Assembly: GCA_025506515.1 (NCBI GenBank)
Contig: CM046456.1
Span: 12,747,024 to 12,811,023 of the forward strand
Origin: Flaveria trinervia
Taxonomy: Eukaryota; Streptophyta; Magnoliopsida; Asterales; Asteraceae
Length of the DNA: 64,000 bases
Reading direction: 5' to 3'
Positions 52,508-63,199 of this stretch are shown piece by piece. The notes below the pieces were generated by a model. It worked only from the letters and a program-made list of their open reading frames with translations. It did no database searches and was not told the origin of the DNA. A program made the translations under genes and the position numbers. The stretch's first letter is position 1; each line of letters begins with the position of its first letter.

Positions 52508-53893
52508 TTATATCTTGAACCTTTTCAAGATTTTGTCAATGTATGCACTTTGATTCAAACCAATCAGCCGCCTCGATCTATCCCTATAGATCTTTATTCC
52601 CAGAATATAGGCGGCTTCACCAAGATCCTTAATGGAAAAGCAACTTCCAAGCCAGGCTTTTACACCTTCCATTGTTGGAACGTCATTCTCAAACAGTAGA
52701 ATGTCATCGATATATAATACTAGGAAAGTTATTATGCTCCCACTAGCCTTCTTATACACACAAGCCTCATCAACGTTTTTGATGAAGCCAAATTTCTTGA
52801 CTTCCTCATCAAAACGGTGATTCCAGCTTCTTGACGCTTGTTTCAATCCATAGATTGATTTCTTTAACTTGCATAGTTTATTAGGATGTTTTGGATTAAC
52901 AAAACCTTCAGGCTGAACCATATAGACATTTTCCTCAAGATATCCATTCAGGAAAGCGATTTTGACATCCATTTACCAAATCTCATAATCATAATGAGCA
53001 GCTATGGCAAACAATATCCTTATTGACTTTAGCATCGCAACAGGTGAGAAAGTTTCATCATAATCAACTCCTTGAGTTTGAGTAAAACCCTTTGCTACAA
53101 GTCTAGCCTTATAAGTATCCAACTTTCCATGCATGTCAGTTTTCTTCTTGAAAACCCACTTACTTCCAACTACCTTGGAGTTGAGAGGTGGTACAACAAG
53201 TTCCCAAACTTGATTGTCATACATGGATTGCATCTCAACGTTCATGGCTTCAAGCCATTTGTCACAATCCGAATTGGACACTGCATCATGGTATGTGGTT
53301 GGTTCATCTGATTCTACCACATAGCATCCATCCATGAAAAATCCGTATCTTTCAGGTGGATTACTAGTTCTGCCACTTCTACGAACATTTTGTGTGTATT
53401 GATCAACCACTTGATCATCTTCAGCATCCTCATGTTGAGTGCCGGTTTCAACCAAACGTGCACCGGGTTGTGGTTCTTGATCCTCCTCAAGATCCACTGT
53501 TCTACTGCTAGTTCCTTCCATAAGGAACTTTGCTTCTAAGAACTCACCCTTTCTGGCAACAAACACCTTTTGTTCCAGTGGATCATAGAAATAATATCCC
53601 ATAGAATCTCTAGGGTATCCTACAAAAATACACTTGGTGGATCGGACTTCCAATTTGTTTGGGGTGGGAGTCTTAACATAAGCCTCACAACCCCAAATCC
53701 TTAAGTATGATAGGGATGAAACTCTTCCATGCCATATCTCAAAAGGTGTCCTTTCCACCTTTTTGGTTGGGGCCATATTTAAAATACGGGCCGCGGAGAG
53801 CAAAGCGAAACCCCAAAATGATAGAGGTAATGTGCTTCTAGCCATCATAGATCGGACCATATCCAATAAGGTTCGATTCCTCCTTTCAGACAC
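52508..53893 (-). pseudogene. Element D integrase end and reverse transcriptase
   Basis: From 53893: RRNRTLLDMVRSMMARS, LNMAPTKKVERTPFEIWHGR, the CIFVGYPRDSMGYYFYDP box, an acidic linker, RRSGRTSNPPERYGF, then RT with KVVGSKWVFKKKTD, ARLVAKGFTQTQGVDYDETFSPVA. A TAA at 52973 (expected CAA, after YDYEIW) is the only break before MDVKIAFLNGYLEENVYM, IYGLKQASRSWN and the intact catalytic LYIDDILL. It ends at LKRFKI with TAA at 52508. It is well preserved over 460 codons. Confidence 0.88.
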
Positions 53894-54633
53894 ACCATTA
53901 TGTTGTGGTGTTCCAGGTGGAGTGAGTTGTGAGACAATCCCACAACTCCTAAGATGATCTTGAAAAGCATCACTTAGGTATTCACCTCCTCTATCATACG
54001 AAGAACTTTAATCGACTTGTTGAGTTGATTTTCTACTTCATTCTTGAAGATTTTGAACGTTTCAAAAGCTTCATCTTTGTGCCTTAATAAGTACACGTAT
54101 CCATAGCGACTATAATCATCGTAAAGGTAATGAAGTATCTTTCACCATTTCTAGTCATTGGCTTAAAAGGCCACATACATCCGAATGTATGATGCTTAAT
54201 AAATCTTTTGCCTTCGTTGGTTCCACTAAAGGGTGCCTTAGTCATTTTTCCTTGTAAACGATTCACTATATCAAATGAATCACATTCATTTGTTTTTAAA
54301 AGACCATTCTTTTGAAGTATTTTGTATACGTTTCTGTTTATAATGACAAGACGACAATGCCAAAGATAGGTATCACTCAAATCCAACTGAGTTTCTTGGT
54401 GTTAGTATGGTACAATGAACTATTAAGTATTTTCATGAACCATTCATATACCATGGGAATAGTTTAAAATAGAACATATCATTTAAGAAACATGAATATC
54501 ATTTTCAACAAAAGATAATACATAATCATAATGTCTTAATTGGGATCAGAGATAATGTTCCTAGTCAAACTAGGAGCATCAAAACATTCTTCAAAGTTAC
54601 TTCCAAACCACTTGGAAGTTTTAGGATGTAGTC
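53894..54633 (-). pseudogene. Element D GAG pre-integrase and integrase core (decayed)
   Basis: 54386-54084 gives LWHCRLVIINRN, LQGKMTKAPFSGTNEG and FKPMTRNGERYFITFT. Between 54084 and 53894 the SQLTPPGTPQHNGVSERR-like text is still readable in other frames. From 54390 to 54633 only scraps such as SLTRNIISD and NDMFYFKLFPW remain. The interruption by element C follows at 54634. Confidence 0.78.
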
Positions 54634-55499
54634 TGTTAGGATCTCAGCCCTTGGTTTAATCGATTGAACAGATATAGCAGCGGAATAGCTCAGAATTAGA
54701 CAAATTCAACAAGAACAATTGATATAAAACGATAAAAGAATTTTGTTATAGAGAGAGAAATATCCGACAAAAGGAATATTGCATTAGGATTGTCGGCCTC
54801 AAAGGCACGATTACAGGTGAGTCATCTTTCCTTATAAAGAAAAGAATGACGTAGGCTGATGTCACTTGAAAGTGACATAACCGTTTTATAACTACTGATG
54901 TTTAACAACTACTGAAGATGTCAACAACTGACATCTTCTTACAAATGTTCCTAAGTGTTAAACATCTTATTTACAACTACTGAAAAACATAAAACTACTG
55001 AAACTACAACGACTGAAGAACAAGCTCTTCAGTCGTTTTACACAACTACTGAAACATAAAATATAAAACTACTGATATCACAACTACTGAAGAAGTACTC
55101 TTCAGCAGTTGTGACAAACTACTGAGGCTTCAGTACTTGATCTTCAGACTTTGACCTTCAGGCGTTTCATCAGCTGATGACTTCAGTAGATATCATCAGC
55201 TGATGTCTTCAGTCTTTGTCTTCAGACTTTGTACATCAGTTGTTGATCTTCAGCACTTGTGAACTCTTCAGCTGTTGTACTTCAGTACTTTGGTCTTTCA
55301 GCTTCAGCACTTGTGTTCTTCAGCTGTTGTACTTCAGTACTTTGATTCTTCAGCTGTTAAGATCTTCAGCACTTGATCTTCAGCTGTTGTAGTCTTCAGC
55401 ACTTGTCAAACTACTGATGAGGCTTTCAGCAGTTGTTGTGATACCGTGTGGGACTTAGAGGTTTTCTGATCTTGGCTCATTGGTTCTTTTGGTCCAACA
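54634..55499 (-). repeat. 3' LTR of element C
   Basis: In + direction it starts TGTTAGGATCTC and ends TTGGTCCAACA. The first bases on the minus strand (TGTTGGACCAAAAG) resemble those of A (TGTTGGATCAAGAAG). 54880-55450 is packed with ACTACTGA, CTTCAGTAG, TTCAGCTGTTG and CAGCACTTG words. Confidence 0.82.
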
Positions 55500-55514
55500 A
55501 ACTCCCCCTGAACC
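55500..55514 (-). other. Polypurine tract of element C
   Basis: Minus strand GGTTCAGGGGGAGTT adjoins the LTR, the canonical Sirevirus AGGGGGAG form. Confidence 0.85.
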
Positions 55515-55550
55515 AATGCAGCCAAACCTCTAACTTATTTATACTCCCAC

Positions 55551-56000
55551 TTATTGATGGCAAAAATGTTGGTCTTTTTCCTTCTTGATCAGTAGAGAAG
55601 ATGACCCATGTACGCTCCGGCCTGGGAAGAACCTCAAATATTTGTTTGGCAGAGTATGAATGGGAACTCTGTTTTGGGACTTGGACACAGAGTTGTTATC
55701 CCATTCATGAGATTCACTTCCCCATAATGAGTCTGTACGACTCTCTTGTGTAGGCCTCAAGGAAGGTGATTTGTTCCTCCATGGTTAGCTCTTCAGCACC
55801 TCCTTCAAATAATGATTCCGCCCATAATACTCAGACAGGTATTTGGCCTGTTTCCCATTCTTTAGCTCCACAGTTGTTATTACTCTGTAAGCAAACTCAT
55901 CCGGGTGATTACCCTCTAGGAACAACTGGAGCTCATTCTTCCTGACTTCCTCAAGCCTCTTGTAAACTAACCCCTTTTTCACTATTTTGTTTTCCAGCAT
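55551..56000 (-). pseudogene. Element C envelope-like region, last segment
   Basis: 56000-55785 encodes 71 codons (RLEEVRKNELQLFLEGNHPDEFAYRVITT-like) and 55760-55551 a further piece in another frame. Position and charge match the last ORF of element A (9514-8726), but the WRFD motifs cannot be found with certainty. Frameshifts separate the pieces. Confidence 0.35.
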
Positions 56001-56175
56001 CTTCTGAGGGTTAGATTAGCTTTGTAGGCCTTCTTGAAGTCTTCTAGGATTTCCCAGGGTGAAACTACAAAGACCAGAGATTCACTTCATCTACGATCTT
56101 TTTCACCTGGCAATGTATCTCCGAGGTATATGTTCTTATGAATTCTGTGAGAGACCCTGGGATCAGGCCAAATCC

Positions 56176-56687
56176 TCACTCTTTCCTTTGATATTGAAAG
56201 GTATGCCTGAGAGTGTAAAGTCTGAGGGCTTGCTCCTTCATATTGATGATGGAAGATGTGGCTGCATAAGCTTTGTCAACTCTCTTCAGCAATTCCTCAT
56301 CATGCTGTTTATGAAGCTCTTCTTCTTCTAGCTTCACTTTAACCATTTGTCTCTGGACTTCAGGAGTAATTGCTGAGGAGTGACTTGTGGCCTTAGGCAA
56401 CTGAATCACAGCTGATAGTGGCAGCCTGTCTTCATCATCTTCTTCATCTTCTTCTAGCCTCAATATCCTTCTCTTCTTCTTCAAGGGTATATCATCGGCT
56501 ATGGGTTTTGAGGGTAAGGGAGTTGGTTTGGTGGGTTGGATGGTTGGTTTAGAGGGTAAAGGAGTTGTTTTAGTGGGTTGTGGAGATAGTGATTTTGAGG
56601 ATGAGGTTCAGACTGTTTTAGCATTTTGGCTGTGAGGGAGCTTTGGTAAATTTTGTCAGTTCTTTTCGATTCCCACCCCAGCTTCAT
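56176..56687 (-). pseudogene. Element C envelope-like region, Pro-rich and acidic segments
   Basis: 56687-56499 is a Pro/Asn/Gln-rich linker with repeated LNQPSNPPNQ-like text. 56484-56176 is a charged segment (RLEEDEEDDEDRLP, then a VKLEEEELHKQHDEELLKRVDKA helix). It matches the Pro-rich linker upstream of 9514 in element A. Confidence 0.4.
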
Positions 56688-56702
56688 TCAATACCTCAAT
56701 CA

Positions 56703-57094
56703 CTAGACCTTTGGAGTATTCTTCAGACGAACAATCTTGGTGGTTATTGCCAAGATGTTGTCCCTGGTCCAGGCCCTTATTTCCATTAGAGATCTTCCCA
56801 GGTATTTAGCTATAAATCTGATCATTATTTCCAGCCTTTCTCTTTCTAAGGCATCATAGCTAGCCCATCTGGAATTGATCTCCTCTGTTTCCATCCTTCT
56901 GATCTCGGAGTCTAGTTGTTTGATGTCAAAACCCTGCCTATACAACTGCTCAATGATTTTATCCATTGAACGTTATGGTTGGCGTCAGCTTCTTTCACCA
57001 TATCCTTCAGCTCCTTCTCCTTCTCAGACTCTCTTCTCTTTTGATATGTGACATGAAAGTCTTTTTGACTTTCATTCACTTCAGCTCCCTTCAC
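56703..57094 (-). pseudogene. Element C envelope-like region, charged helix segment
   Basis: Two overlapping frames (57094-56912 and 56966-56703) give RRESEKEKELKDMVKEAD and then IIEQLYRQGFDIKQLDSEIRRMETEEI, ERERLEIMIRFIAKYLG. The layout is that of 10297-9899 in element A (RGFNLQELSSHNDE). One indel lies between the frames. Confidence 0.45.
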
Positions 57095-57180
57095 ATTCTC
57101 CTTCTCCTTCTCATTTACAACCTCAGATTCTTCGCCTTCTCCCCATCTATCCTCTTCCTTTTTCCTTTAACTAACTGACT

Positions 57181-57195
57181 CTCCCCCTTTTTGTT
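57181..57195 (-). other. Internal polypurine tract of element C
   Basis: Minus strand AACAAAAAGGGGGAG, about 1.7 kb from the LTR, at the place matching 11090-11103 in A. Confidence 0.65.
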
Positions 57196-57309
57196 GCATT
57201 GGATGCAAGGGTTTGAGCAGTAGAAAGAGATTTAGTCACCACTCCTCCACCAAGGGTTGTATTATTGTAGGAAGCCTCTCATCAATGGCTTTGATCACTA
57301 TATCTGTGA

Positions 57310-58095
57310 TCATGGGAGTGATGAGAGGTAGGGAATTTTGAAGGGTAGCAACTGATTGATCAGGGTGGTTCTGTTCCTGAGAATCAGTGCCGAAAGCAGA
57401 GGCTGGTGGCTTGAGGTATATACTGGCTCAGTGTGTAGGGGACCTTCAGAAGAAGGTGCCATCTGTGGGTGTATTGTGGTGGCAGATGGACTTGCATCCT
57501 GAGACATCTTGGCCAGCAGCTCTTTGAGTCTGCTAACCTCATCCTCTAGAATGGTGTTTTGAGCAACTACATCAAAGAAGAAGCTCAGGTCATCATCAGT
57601 TGTGACTGAATCACCTGACCTCCTGACAAAGTCAGAATGAACATGCCTTGAGTGTAGATCAATTGTAGCATGTGCCCCTTGTTCTCGGTTCTGGGGACTT
57701 CCAGCCTCAGGACTATGTCCTTCATCAGCTGTTGCCACTGGTGAGGACTTAGAGATGTTACCAACTGCATCCTGGTCATTTGCTGAGTCAGAAGCAGTGG
57801 CAGCCTCACCAGTAGTTCGCACCTCCTTATCTACACTAGAAGATGGAACATGATAACCCCTGTGCTGTGGGTTGACAGAAGCATTTTGATCCTCCCCCTC
57901 AGGTGTTGAGGTTATCCCAGTAGTAATTGGTGTCTGGGTGGGGGGTGAGGAATGCAACTGCGTCAGCACTTTTGCAACAATGATAGTAGGGCTTTGAGGG
58001 GCGGTTGCATCAGGAGAGGGTGTGGAAGCAGTGTGCACCCGGGACAGGTGGTGCTCTTCAATGGTAATCCCCTCAAGTGAGGAGGATCCCAGCAT
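57310..58095 (-). CDS. Element C envelope-like ORF with Ser/Pro-rich part and coiled coil
   Basis: 261 codons. Residues 1-150 are rich in Ser, Thr and Pro; residues 160-205 contain FFFDVVAQNTILEDEVSRLKELLAKM, the coiled coil corresponding to LEIDNLKAKLAEK in A. It overlaps the end of the previous ORF (58835-57963) in another frame, so a frameshift joins both. Function is unknown. Confidence 0.45.
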   Translation of the reverse strand: MLGSSSLEGITIEEHHLSRVHTASTPSPDATAPQSPTIIVAKVLTQLHSSPPTQTPITTGITSTPEGEDQNASVNPQHRGYHVPSSSVDKEVRTTGEAATASDSANDQDAVGNISKSSPVATADEGHSPEAGSPQNREQGAHATIDLHSRHVHSDFVRRSGDSVTTDDDLSFFFDVVAQNTILEDEVSRLKELLAKMSQDASPSATTIHPQMAPSSEGPLHTEPVYTSSHQPLLSALILRNRTTLINQLLPFKIPYLSSLP

Positions 58096-59056
58096 TGTGG
58101 CTTCCCTGTGAGTGGTTGCTTCAGGTTCCTTTTGAGAGGAAACCTGAGCGGCTTCAGTGGTGGAGTCACAGTCTCTACTGGGGGGTTATTTCCAGCAGAG
58201 ATAACCTGCGTTGGTGCTGCAGGAGCATCCACAGGGGACTCAATTCCCTGAGTAGCTTTCTTAGGCTTCTTCTTTGTGGGTTTGGAGGGGACTTTGGATT
58301 TGGAGGTGGAGGCTGTGGGTTCCAGCTGCGTGGGTTTGCGCAGCTTGGCAGCCTGTTTGAGAGTTTGGTCAGTGTTGTGTCGGGAGTATACCTCCGGCAA
58401 TACAGCCAAAGCAGGGACTCCCAGACCAACTAGTCCCTCAGCAGAAAGCTGATTCTCTATTATGGCCATTATAAACCGAGGATATAGTATCCAACGGTTA
58501 GAAAGTGGTTTTGTGGCCATATCCTTGAGTTCAAGAAAAATTATTTCAGAGAAGTTTAGTGGTTCTTGTTCAAGGATAGAGAACAATACCTGTTGCCATC
58601 TGGAAGACAGTTGATCCCAAGAGGAAGTCTTCGGAGCCAGGCAAACATTTACCATATGAAATAATAATCGTTCAGCATCTGGAAAATGTTTCTTCAGGAT
58701 TGTTGAAGCACTAAGATCACCCTGATATCCATGTTGTTCCAAGGAAAGATCAAGTTGGCGCTTAGGATATCCAACAGGGTAGGCAGCATCATCTAACAGT
58801 AATATTTGGCGGATGGTAGCAGTAGAGATGACCACCTTATGCGAGTTGATAGATGAATGGATAGATTCTCCATAACGGTCGCATTCATCCAGAACTGACG
58901 TAGCGAATCGGCATAAATGATTGGATTTAAAAGGAAAGCCGTTTTTAGTGGGGATTGGACCATAAGATCTATAGCATTTTCAAATTTGGTCCAGAAGGGC
59001 GATTTTGTAAGGTACGCGACACAGTTGTGTCGAGGTTTGAGTTGCATGGTCGCCAT
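57963..59056 (-). pseudogene. Element C first envelope-like ORF (counterpart of 12726-11884)
   Basis: 59056-58793 opens with NCVAYLTKSPFWTKFENAIDLMVQSPLKTAF and LRQFWMNATV; after a frameshift near 58820, 58835-57963 continues with DLSLEQHGYQGD, WDQLSSRWQQVL, ILYPRFIMAIIENQLS and a Lys/Pro-rich tail (KKKPKKATQG). WDQ and YPRFI line up with the element A ORF. The start shows residues that the A copy has lost or lacks. It is an element gene, not a host gene. Confidence 0.55.
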
Positions 59057-59870
59057 TAATGAAGGTGAAAGGTTTTCAGAGCTTTTGAAAAGTTAGGTCG
59101 TGAAAGAATGAAAAACTCTGAAAGAGGGATCAGGTATATATAGGGTACGGGTGATGAAACGACTGAAGGTTTTGGTGTTAGTCATCAGTATTTGAAGCTA
59201 CTGATGACGTGGTATTAACTTTCAGACGTTTGAAACGACTGATGGTATTGGTGTGGTCAGCAGTTATAAAACAACTGAAGACATGGTGTTTACTATCAGA
59301 CGTTGAAACAACTGAAGTCTCTGATTTAGGCATCAGTAGTTTTAAAAACTACTGAAGACAAGTTGGACTTCAGATGTTGAAACAACTGAGGACTTGGTAT
59401 TAGTCATCAGTAGTTGTGAAACTACTGAAGACCGTGGTTTTGCCATCAGTTGTTGTAAACAACTGAAGACTTGGTGTTAGTCATCAGTAGTTGTGAAACT
59501 ACTGAAGACATGGTATTGCTTCAGTTGTTTATAAAGAAACAGCAGTTTGTGAACTACTGAAGAGAGAGTACTCATCAGTAGTTGTCGTCAATTCATAGCC
59601 TTTCAGCTGTTTCATACTGTCCTCAACACTTACTCATCAGCTTTTAGCTGTTTTCAGTAGTTTCATAGGACATCAGTACTTATCTGTTTCTACTGATTTT
59701 CAGTAGTTGTAACTACATCAGTAGTGTAGAACAGATAAAGTCCAGTACTTAAAGCATTTAGCCTTCAGTAGTTATAAAAACTACTGAGGGTAAAATAACT
59801 CATCAGTACTTATATGTGACATGGTTACCAATGATCATCAGTAATTACTGAGATCATCAGTAGTTGTCAC
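59057..59870. repeat. Post-pol spacer of element C with hairpin minisatellite
   Basis: 59150-59600 repeats units of about 60 bases built from CATCAGTAGTTGTGAAACTACTGAAGACATGG variants. Each unit contains an inverted repeat (CAGTAGTT..AACTACTG) able to form a hairpin. Looser copies run to 59870. No ORF is present. Confidence 0.85.
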
Positions 59871-61118
59871 TTATTCTAGCTGCAGCATACCAAGCCTTAA
59901 CACCAGGTTGTGGAAAGTTGAACTATCCAAAGGCTTAGTAAAAATGTCTGCAAGCTCATCAGCACTAGGCACAAACATAGGATTAATTAGACCCTTTTCA
60001 AAACAATCTCTTATAAAATGATGTCTAATTTCTATATGTTTGGTCCTAGAGTGCTGGACAGGATTTTTGACAATGCAAAGAGCTGAAGCACTATCCATTA
60101 ATAATGGAGTCTTAGTCTCTGTAATGCCATAATCCAAAAGTTGATTCTGAAGCCAGAGTATTTGGGATGTACAACTTGCAGCAGCAATGTACTCGGCTTC
60201 AGCAGTGGATGTAGCAACAGATGTTTGTTTCTTACTCTGCCAAGAAATCAAACAGTTGCCTAGGAATTGGCATCCACCAGAAGTTGATTTCCTGGTCAAC
60301 TTACATCCTGCATAGTCACTATCAGAGAAGGCAACTAATTTGCAAGAATGTCCAGTGGAATACCATAAGCCTAGAGATTGTGTGCCTTGCAGATATCTAA
60401 AGATCCTCTTGACTGCAATCAGATGAGACTCTTTAGGTGCAGCCTGAAATCTAGCACAAACACATGTAGCAAACATAATATCTGGTCTAGAAGCTGTTAA
60501 ATACATCAAGGAACCAATCATACATCTGTAAAGGGTTTCATCAACACCTTTACCTTTCTGATCAACATCCAATTGTGTGGTGTTGCACATGGGAGTAGAA
60601 CAAGATTTACAGTTTTGTAAATCAAACTTATTCAAAAGATCTTTTGTGTATTTAGACTGATGAATGAAAATTCCATCAGCTTTTTGTTTGATTTGCAAAC
60701 CTAGAAAGAACTGTAATTCTCCCATTGCACTCATTTCAAACTTCTGTTGCATTAAGGTTTGGAAATCCTCACACAATTGGGGATCAGAGGATGCAAATAT
60801 AATATCATCAACATAAATTTGAACAAGTAGCTTATGCTGATCCACCTTCTTAATAAATAAAGTTTTATCTATGGAGCCTCTAGTGAAATTATTCTGTAGA
60901 AGAAAGTTTGATAAGGTCTCATACCAAGCTCTAGGTGCTTGTTTCAACCCATAAAGAGCTTTATCAAGCTTATATACCCATTCTGGGTGCTTATTATCCT
61001 CAAAGCCTGGTGGTTGACACACATAAACTTCTTCTTTTATTGTACCATATAGAAAAGCACTTTTGACATCCATTTGGAAAACTTTAAGATTGTGGAGTGC
61101 AGCATAGGCTAAAAACAA
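59871..61118 (-). CDS. Element C reverse transcriptase and RNase H (intact frame)
   Basis: 415 codons without a stop. MFLAYAALHNLKVFQMDVKSAFLYG opens it; the true start is upstream because KWVFRNK lies at about 61260. ALYGLKQAPRAWYE, the catalytic YVDDIIFASSDP, FFLGLQIKQ, LTASRPDIMFATCVCARFQ, then RNase H with DSDYAGCKLTRKSTSGGCQFLG, STAEAEYIAAASC and HSRTKHIEIRHHFIRD, and ends LGMLQLE. All catalytic residues are in place, unlike element A. RT/RNase H copies the element RNA into DNA in the virus-like particle. Confidence 0.92.
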   Translation of the reverse strand: MFLAYAALHNLKVFQMDVKSAFLYGTIKEEVYVCQPPGFEDNKHPEWVYKLDKALYGLKQAPRAWYETLSNFLLQNNFTRGSIDKTLFIKKVDQHKLLVQIYVDDIIFASSDPQLCEDFQTLMQQKFEMSAMGELQFFLGLQIKQKADGIFIHQSKYTKDLLNKFDLQNCKSCSTPMCNTTQLDVDQKGKGVDETLYRCMIGSLMYLTASRPDIMFATCVCARFQAAPKESHLIAVKRIFRYLQGTQSLGLWYSTGHSCKLVAFSDSDYAGCKLTRKSTSGGCQFLGNCLISWQSKKQTSVATSTAEAEYIAAASCTSQILWLQNQLLDYGITETKTPLLMDSASALCIVKNPVQHSRTKHIEIRHHFIRDCFEKGLINPMFVPSADELADIFTKPLDSSTFHNLVLRLGMLQLE

Positions 61119-62161
61119 TCTAATTGCCTCCAGTCTGGCTACAGGGGCAAAGGTTTCATCATAATCAATACCTCTTCTTGTGCAAACCCCTGCACAACCA
61201 GTCTGGCCTTGTTCTTAACAATTAGCCCATTTTCATCAGTTTTATTCCTAAACACCCATTTAGTGCCTATTGCACACTTACCTGGGGGTAGAGGAACAAG
61301 CTCCCACACTTGCTGTTTCTTGAACTGAAGAAGCTCAAGCTGCATGGCTTCAACCCATCCATTGTCCCTCAAAGCAACATGATAGTTCTTTCGGCTCTAG
61401 CTGACTGATGAAGAGAGCATAGAAGCAGAAATTGGACAACTGGCTTCTGGTTGAGACACCAGCATTGATATCACCAAGGATTTGAGATATTGGGTGATTT
61501 TTCAGCTCTTGGTAAACAATCAAATCTGTGCAAGTGTTTGTAGGGTCTTCAGCAGCAGAGATGTTGATGCAGATTCTTGAAACCATGAAGATGGTGGCAA
61601 CTCAAATGAAGTTGAGGATGCAGAAATCTCATCAGCATTTGTTGTGGATGGTGCGGCTGGAGCTACAGGAGCATCAGGTTTAGAGGACTCAGGCAGTTGA
61701 TCACTAAACCTGAAGAGGTGATTACTACTATCATCATCATCTTCAGTAGTAACACCAGGTGGTGAACTGTTGACAGGAGCAACAGCAGGAGATTGATAAG
61801 GAACATATTGCAGTATGTCCAAATCAAAGAGCTCCACAGGGCTTTGTGGAATCTTGTCCTTTGGAGATTCATTGAACTTGACATGTAAAGTCTCTTCAAC
61901 CATCTTTGTTCTGCAATTGAAGACTCTGTATGCCTTGCAAGTTGATGAATAACCAACAAAGTACCCTGCATCCACCTTAGGATCAAATTTCTGGAGCTGA
62001 TCCTTTGTGTTGAGAATGAAACAGGGACACCCAAATGCTCTAAAAAATGAAATGAGAGGGGCCAAATGATGTAGAACTTCATATGGAGTCTTCATCAACC
62101 TCTGATTTATTAGCACTCTATTGCACATAGCATGCTGTGTTGACAGCTTCAGCCCAAAAGG
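61119..62161 (-). pseudogene. Element C integrase end and linker to RT
   Basis: 62128-61520 gives KTPYEVLHHLAPLISFFRAFGC, FVGYSSTCKAYRVFN and an acidic Ser/Pro linker; 61586-61350 carries GVSTRSQLSNFCFYALFISQLEPKE; 61372-61139 the start of RT (VWELVPLPPGKCAIGTKWVFRNKTDENG). One-base losses near 62126, 61550 and 61160 separate these frames; two are in homopolymers. Confidence 0.85.
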
Positions 62162-63181
62162 TCAATGGCAGTCCAGAATCAGCCAACATAGACCTTGCAG
62201 CTTCAATGAGGGTCCTGTTCTTTCTCTCCACACTCCATTCTGTTCAGGAGTTCTTGGAATACTAAACTGTCTCTTTATTCCCTTGGAAAGGTAGAATTCA
62301 TCAAGTGTATTGTTCCTGAATTCTGTTCCATTATCACTTCTAATACACTTGACTGAGAGGGAATACTGCTTCTCAGCATACACCACAAAGTTTATGATCT
62401 TCTGTGCAGCTTCATCCTTTGAATGTAGAAAGAAAGTCCATACAAATCTGGAGTAATCATCCACAATTACCAGACAGTATTTTTTCTGTGCCATGCTCAT
62501 CACTCTCACAGGACCAAAGAGATCCATGTGAAGAAGTTGTAAGCAGGCAGTGGACTTTGGTTCTTCAATAGGTGGAAATGAAACCTTGTGCTGTTTTCCT
62601 TTCAAACAAGCAGTGCAGTTGTTTTCACACTTGAACTCCTTCATAGGCATTCCCCTCACTAAACTATGGTGTATCAGCTGATTCATGTTCTTGAAATTAA
62701 CATGTCCCAGCCTTCTATGCCATAGATTAGATTCTTGAGGAGAGGCCTTGGAAAATAGGCAAGGATGGCCTTTGAGATCAATTTTCTTGGAAAGATCTAA
62801 GGCATACACTCTTCCTGTCCTGTTGGCCTTCAGGAGAGTGTGAGCATCCAATACCTTGTCAATCAAACTCAGAACTTTGGATGACAGAATCCTGCAGTTC
62901 TTGCTTGTGAAAAGGGCAACATGGCCTTTGTCACACAATTGACTGACACTCAAAAGATTATACTTGAGATTTTCCACATGGTTGACATCATCAAACTTTA
63001 TTTCCCCATTGGAAACAAAGCCCTTCCCGATGATGTAACCTCTTGCATCATTGCCAAAGGAAACAAATCCCTTCCTTCCTGGAGAGTAGTCATTAAGAAG
63101 TGAGTTGTTCCCAGTCATATGCATAGATCCTCCACTGTCTACATACCAGATGCTACTTTGGCATGTTGAAGAAACCTGCAT
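62162..63181 (-). pseudogene. Element C protease, pre-integrase and integrase core
   Basis: 339 codons. IWYVDSGGSMHMTG (protease) near residue 11, LKYNLLSVSQLCDKGH near 70, the zinc finger LWHRRLGHVNFKNMNQL with CTACLKGKQHK (all ligands present), HMDLFGPVRVMSM, CLVIVDDYSRFVWTFFL, CIRSDNGTEFRNN and IPRTPEQNGV. The three acidic residues of the integrase are covered up to the second Asp and the Glu region. A frameshift near 62237 ends the frame. Confidence 0.9.
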
Positions 63182-63199
63182 AAATAAACAATCAGTTAG
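63176..63199 (-). promoter_or_regulatory. Splice-acceptor-like tract at the gag/pol boundary (element C)
   Basis: Minus strand CAAAACTAAC (gag stop TAA inside) followed by TTTATTTATGCAG just before the protease frame. The same design as in element A at 27221-27244. Confidence 0.35.

Larger units (their letters stand above)
50074..54633 (-). mobile_element. Element D: Copia retrotransposon, 3' half, cut by element C
   Basis: Minus-strand Copia element with its 3' LTR at 50074-50957, purine tract, RNase H, RT, integrase and pre-integrase regions in order. At 54633 it is interrupted by the end of the LTR of element C. Its 5' half must lie beyond C, outside the window. Pol motifs differ from those of A and C (MLKSIRILFAIAAHYDYEIW, YIDDILL), so it belongs to another Copia lineage that I do not name. 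Confidence 0.85.

Noticed and set aside
59150..59870. A CRISPR-like array
   Set aside because: The regular repeats are contiguous hairpin units without spacers, in a plant retrotransposon.
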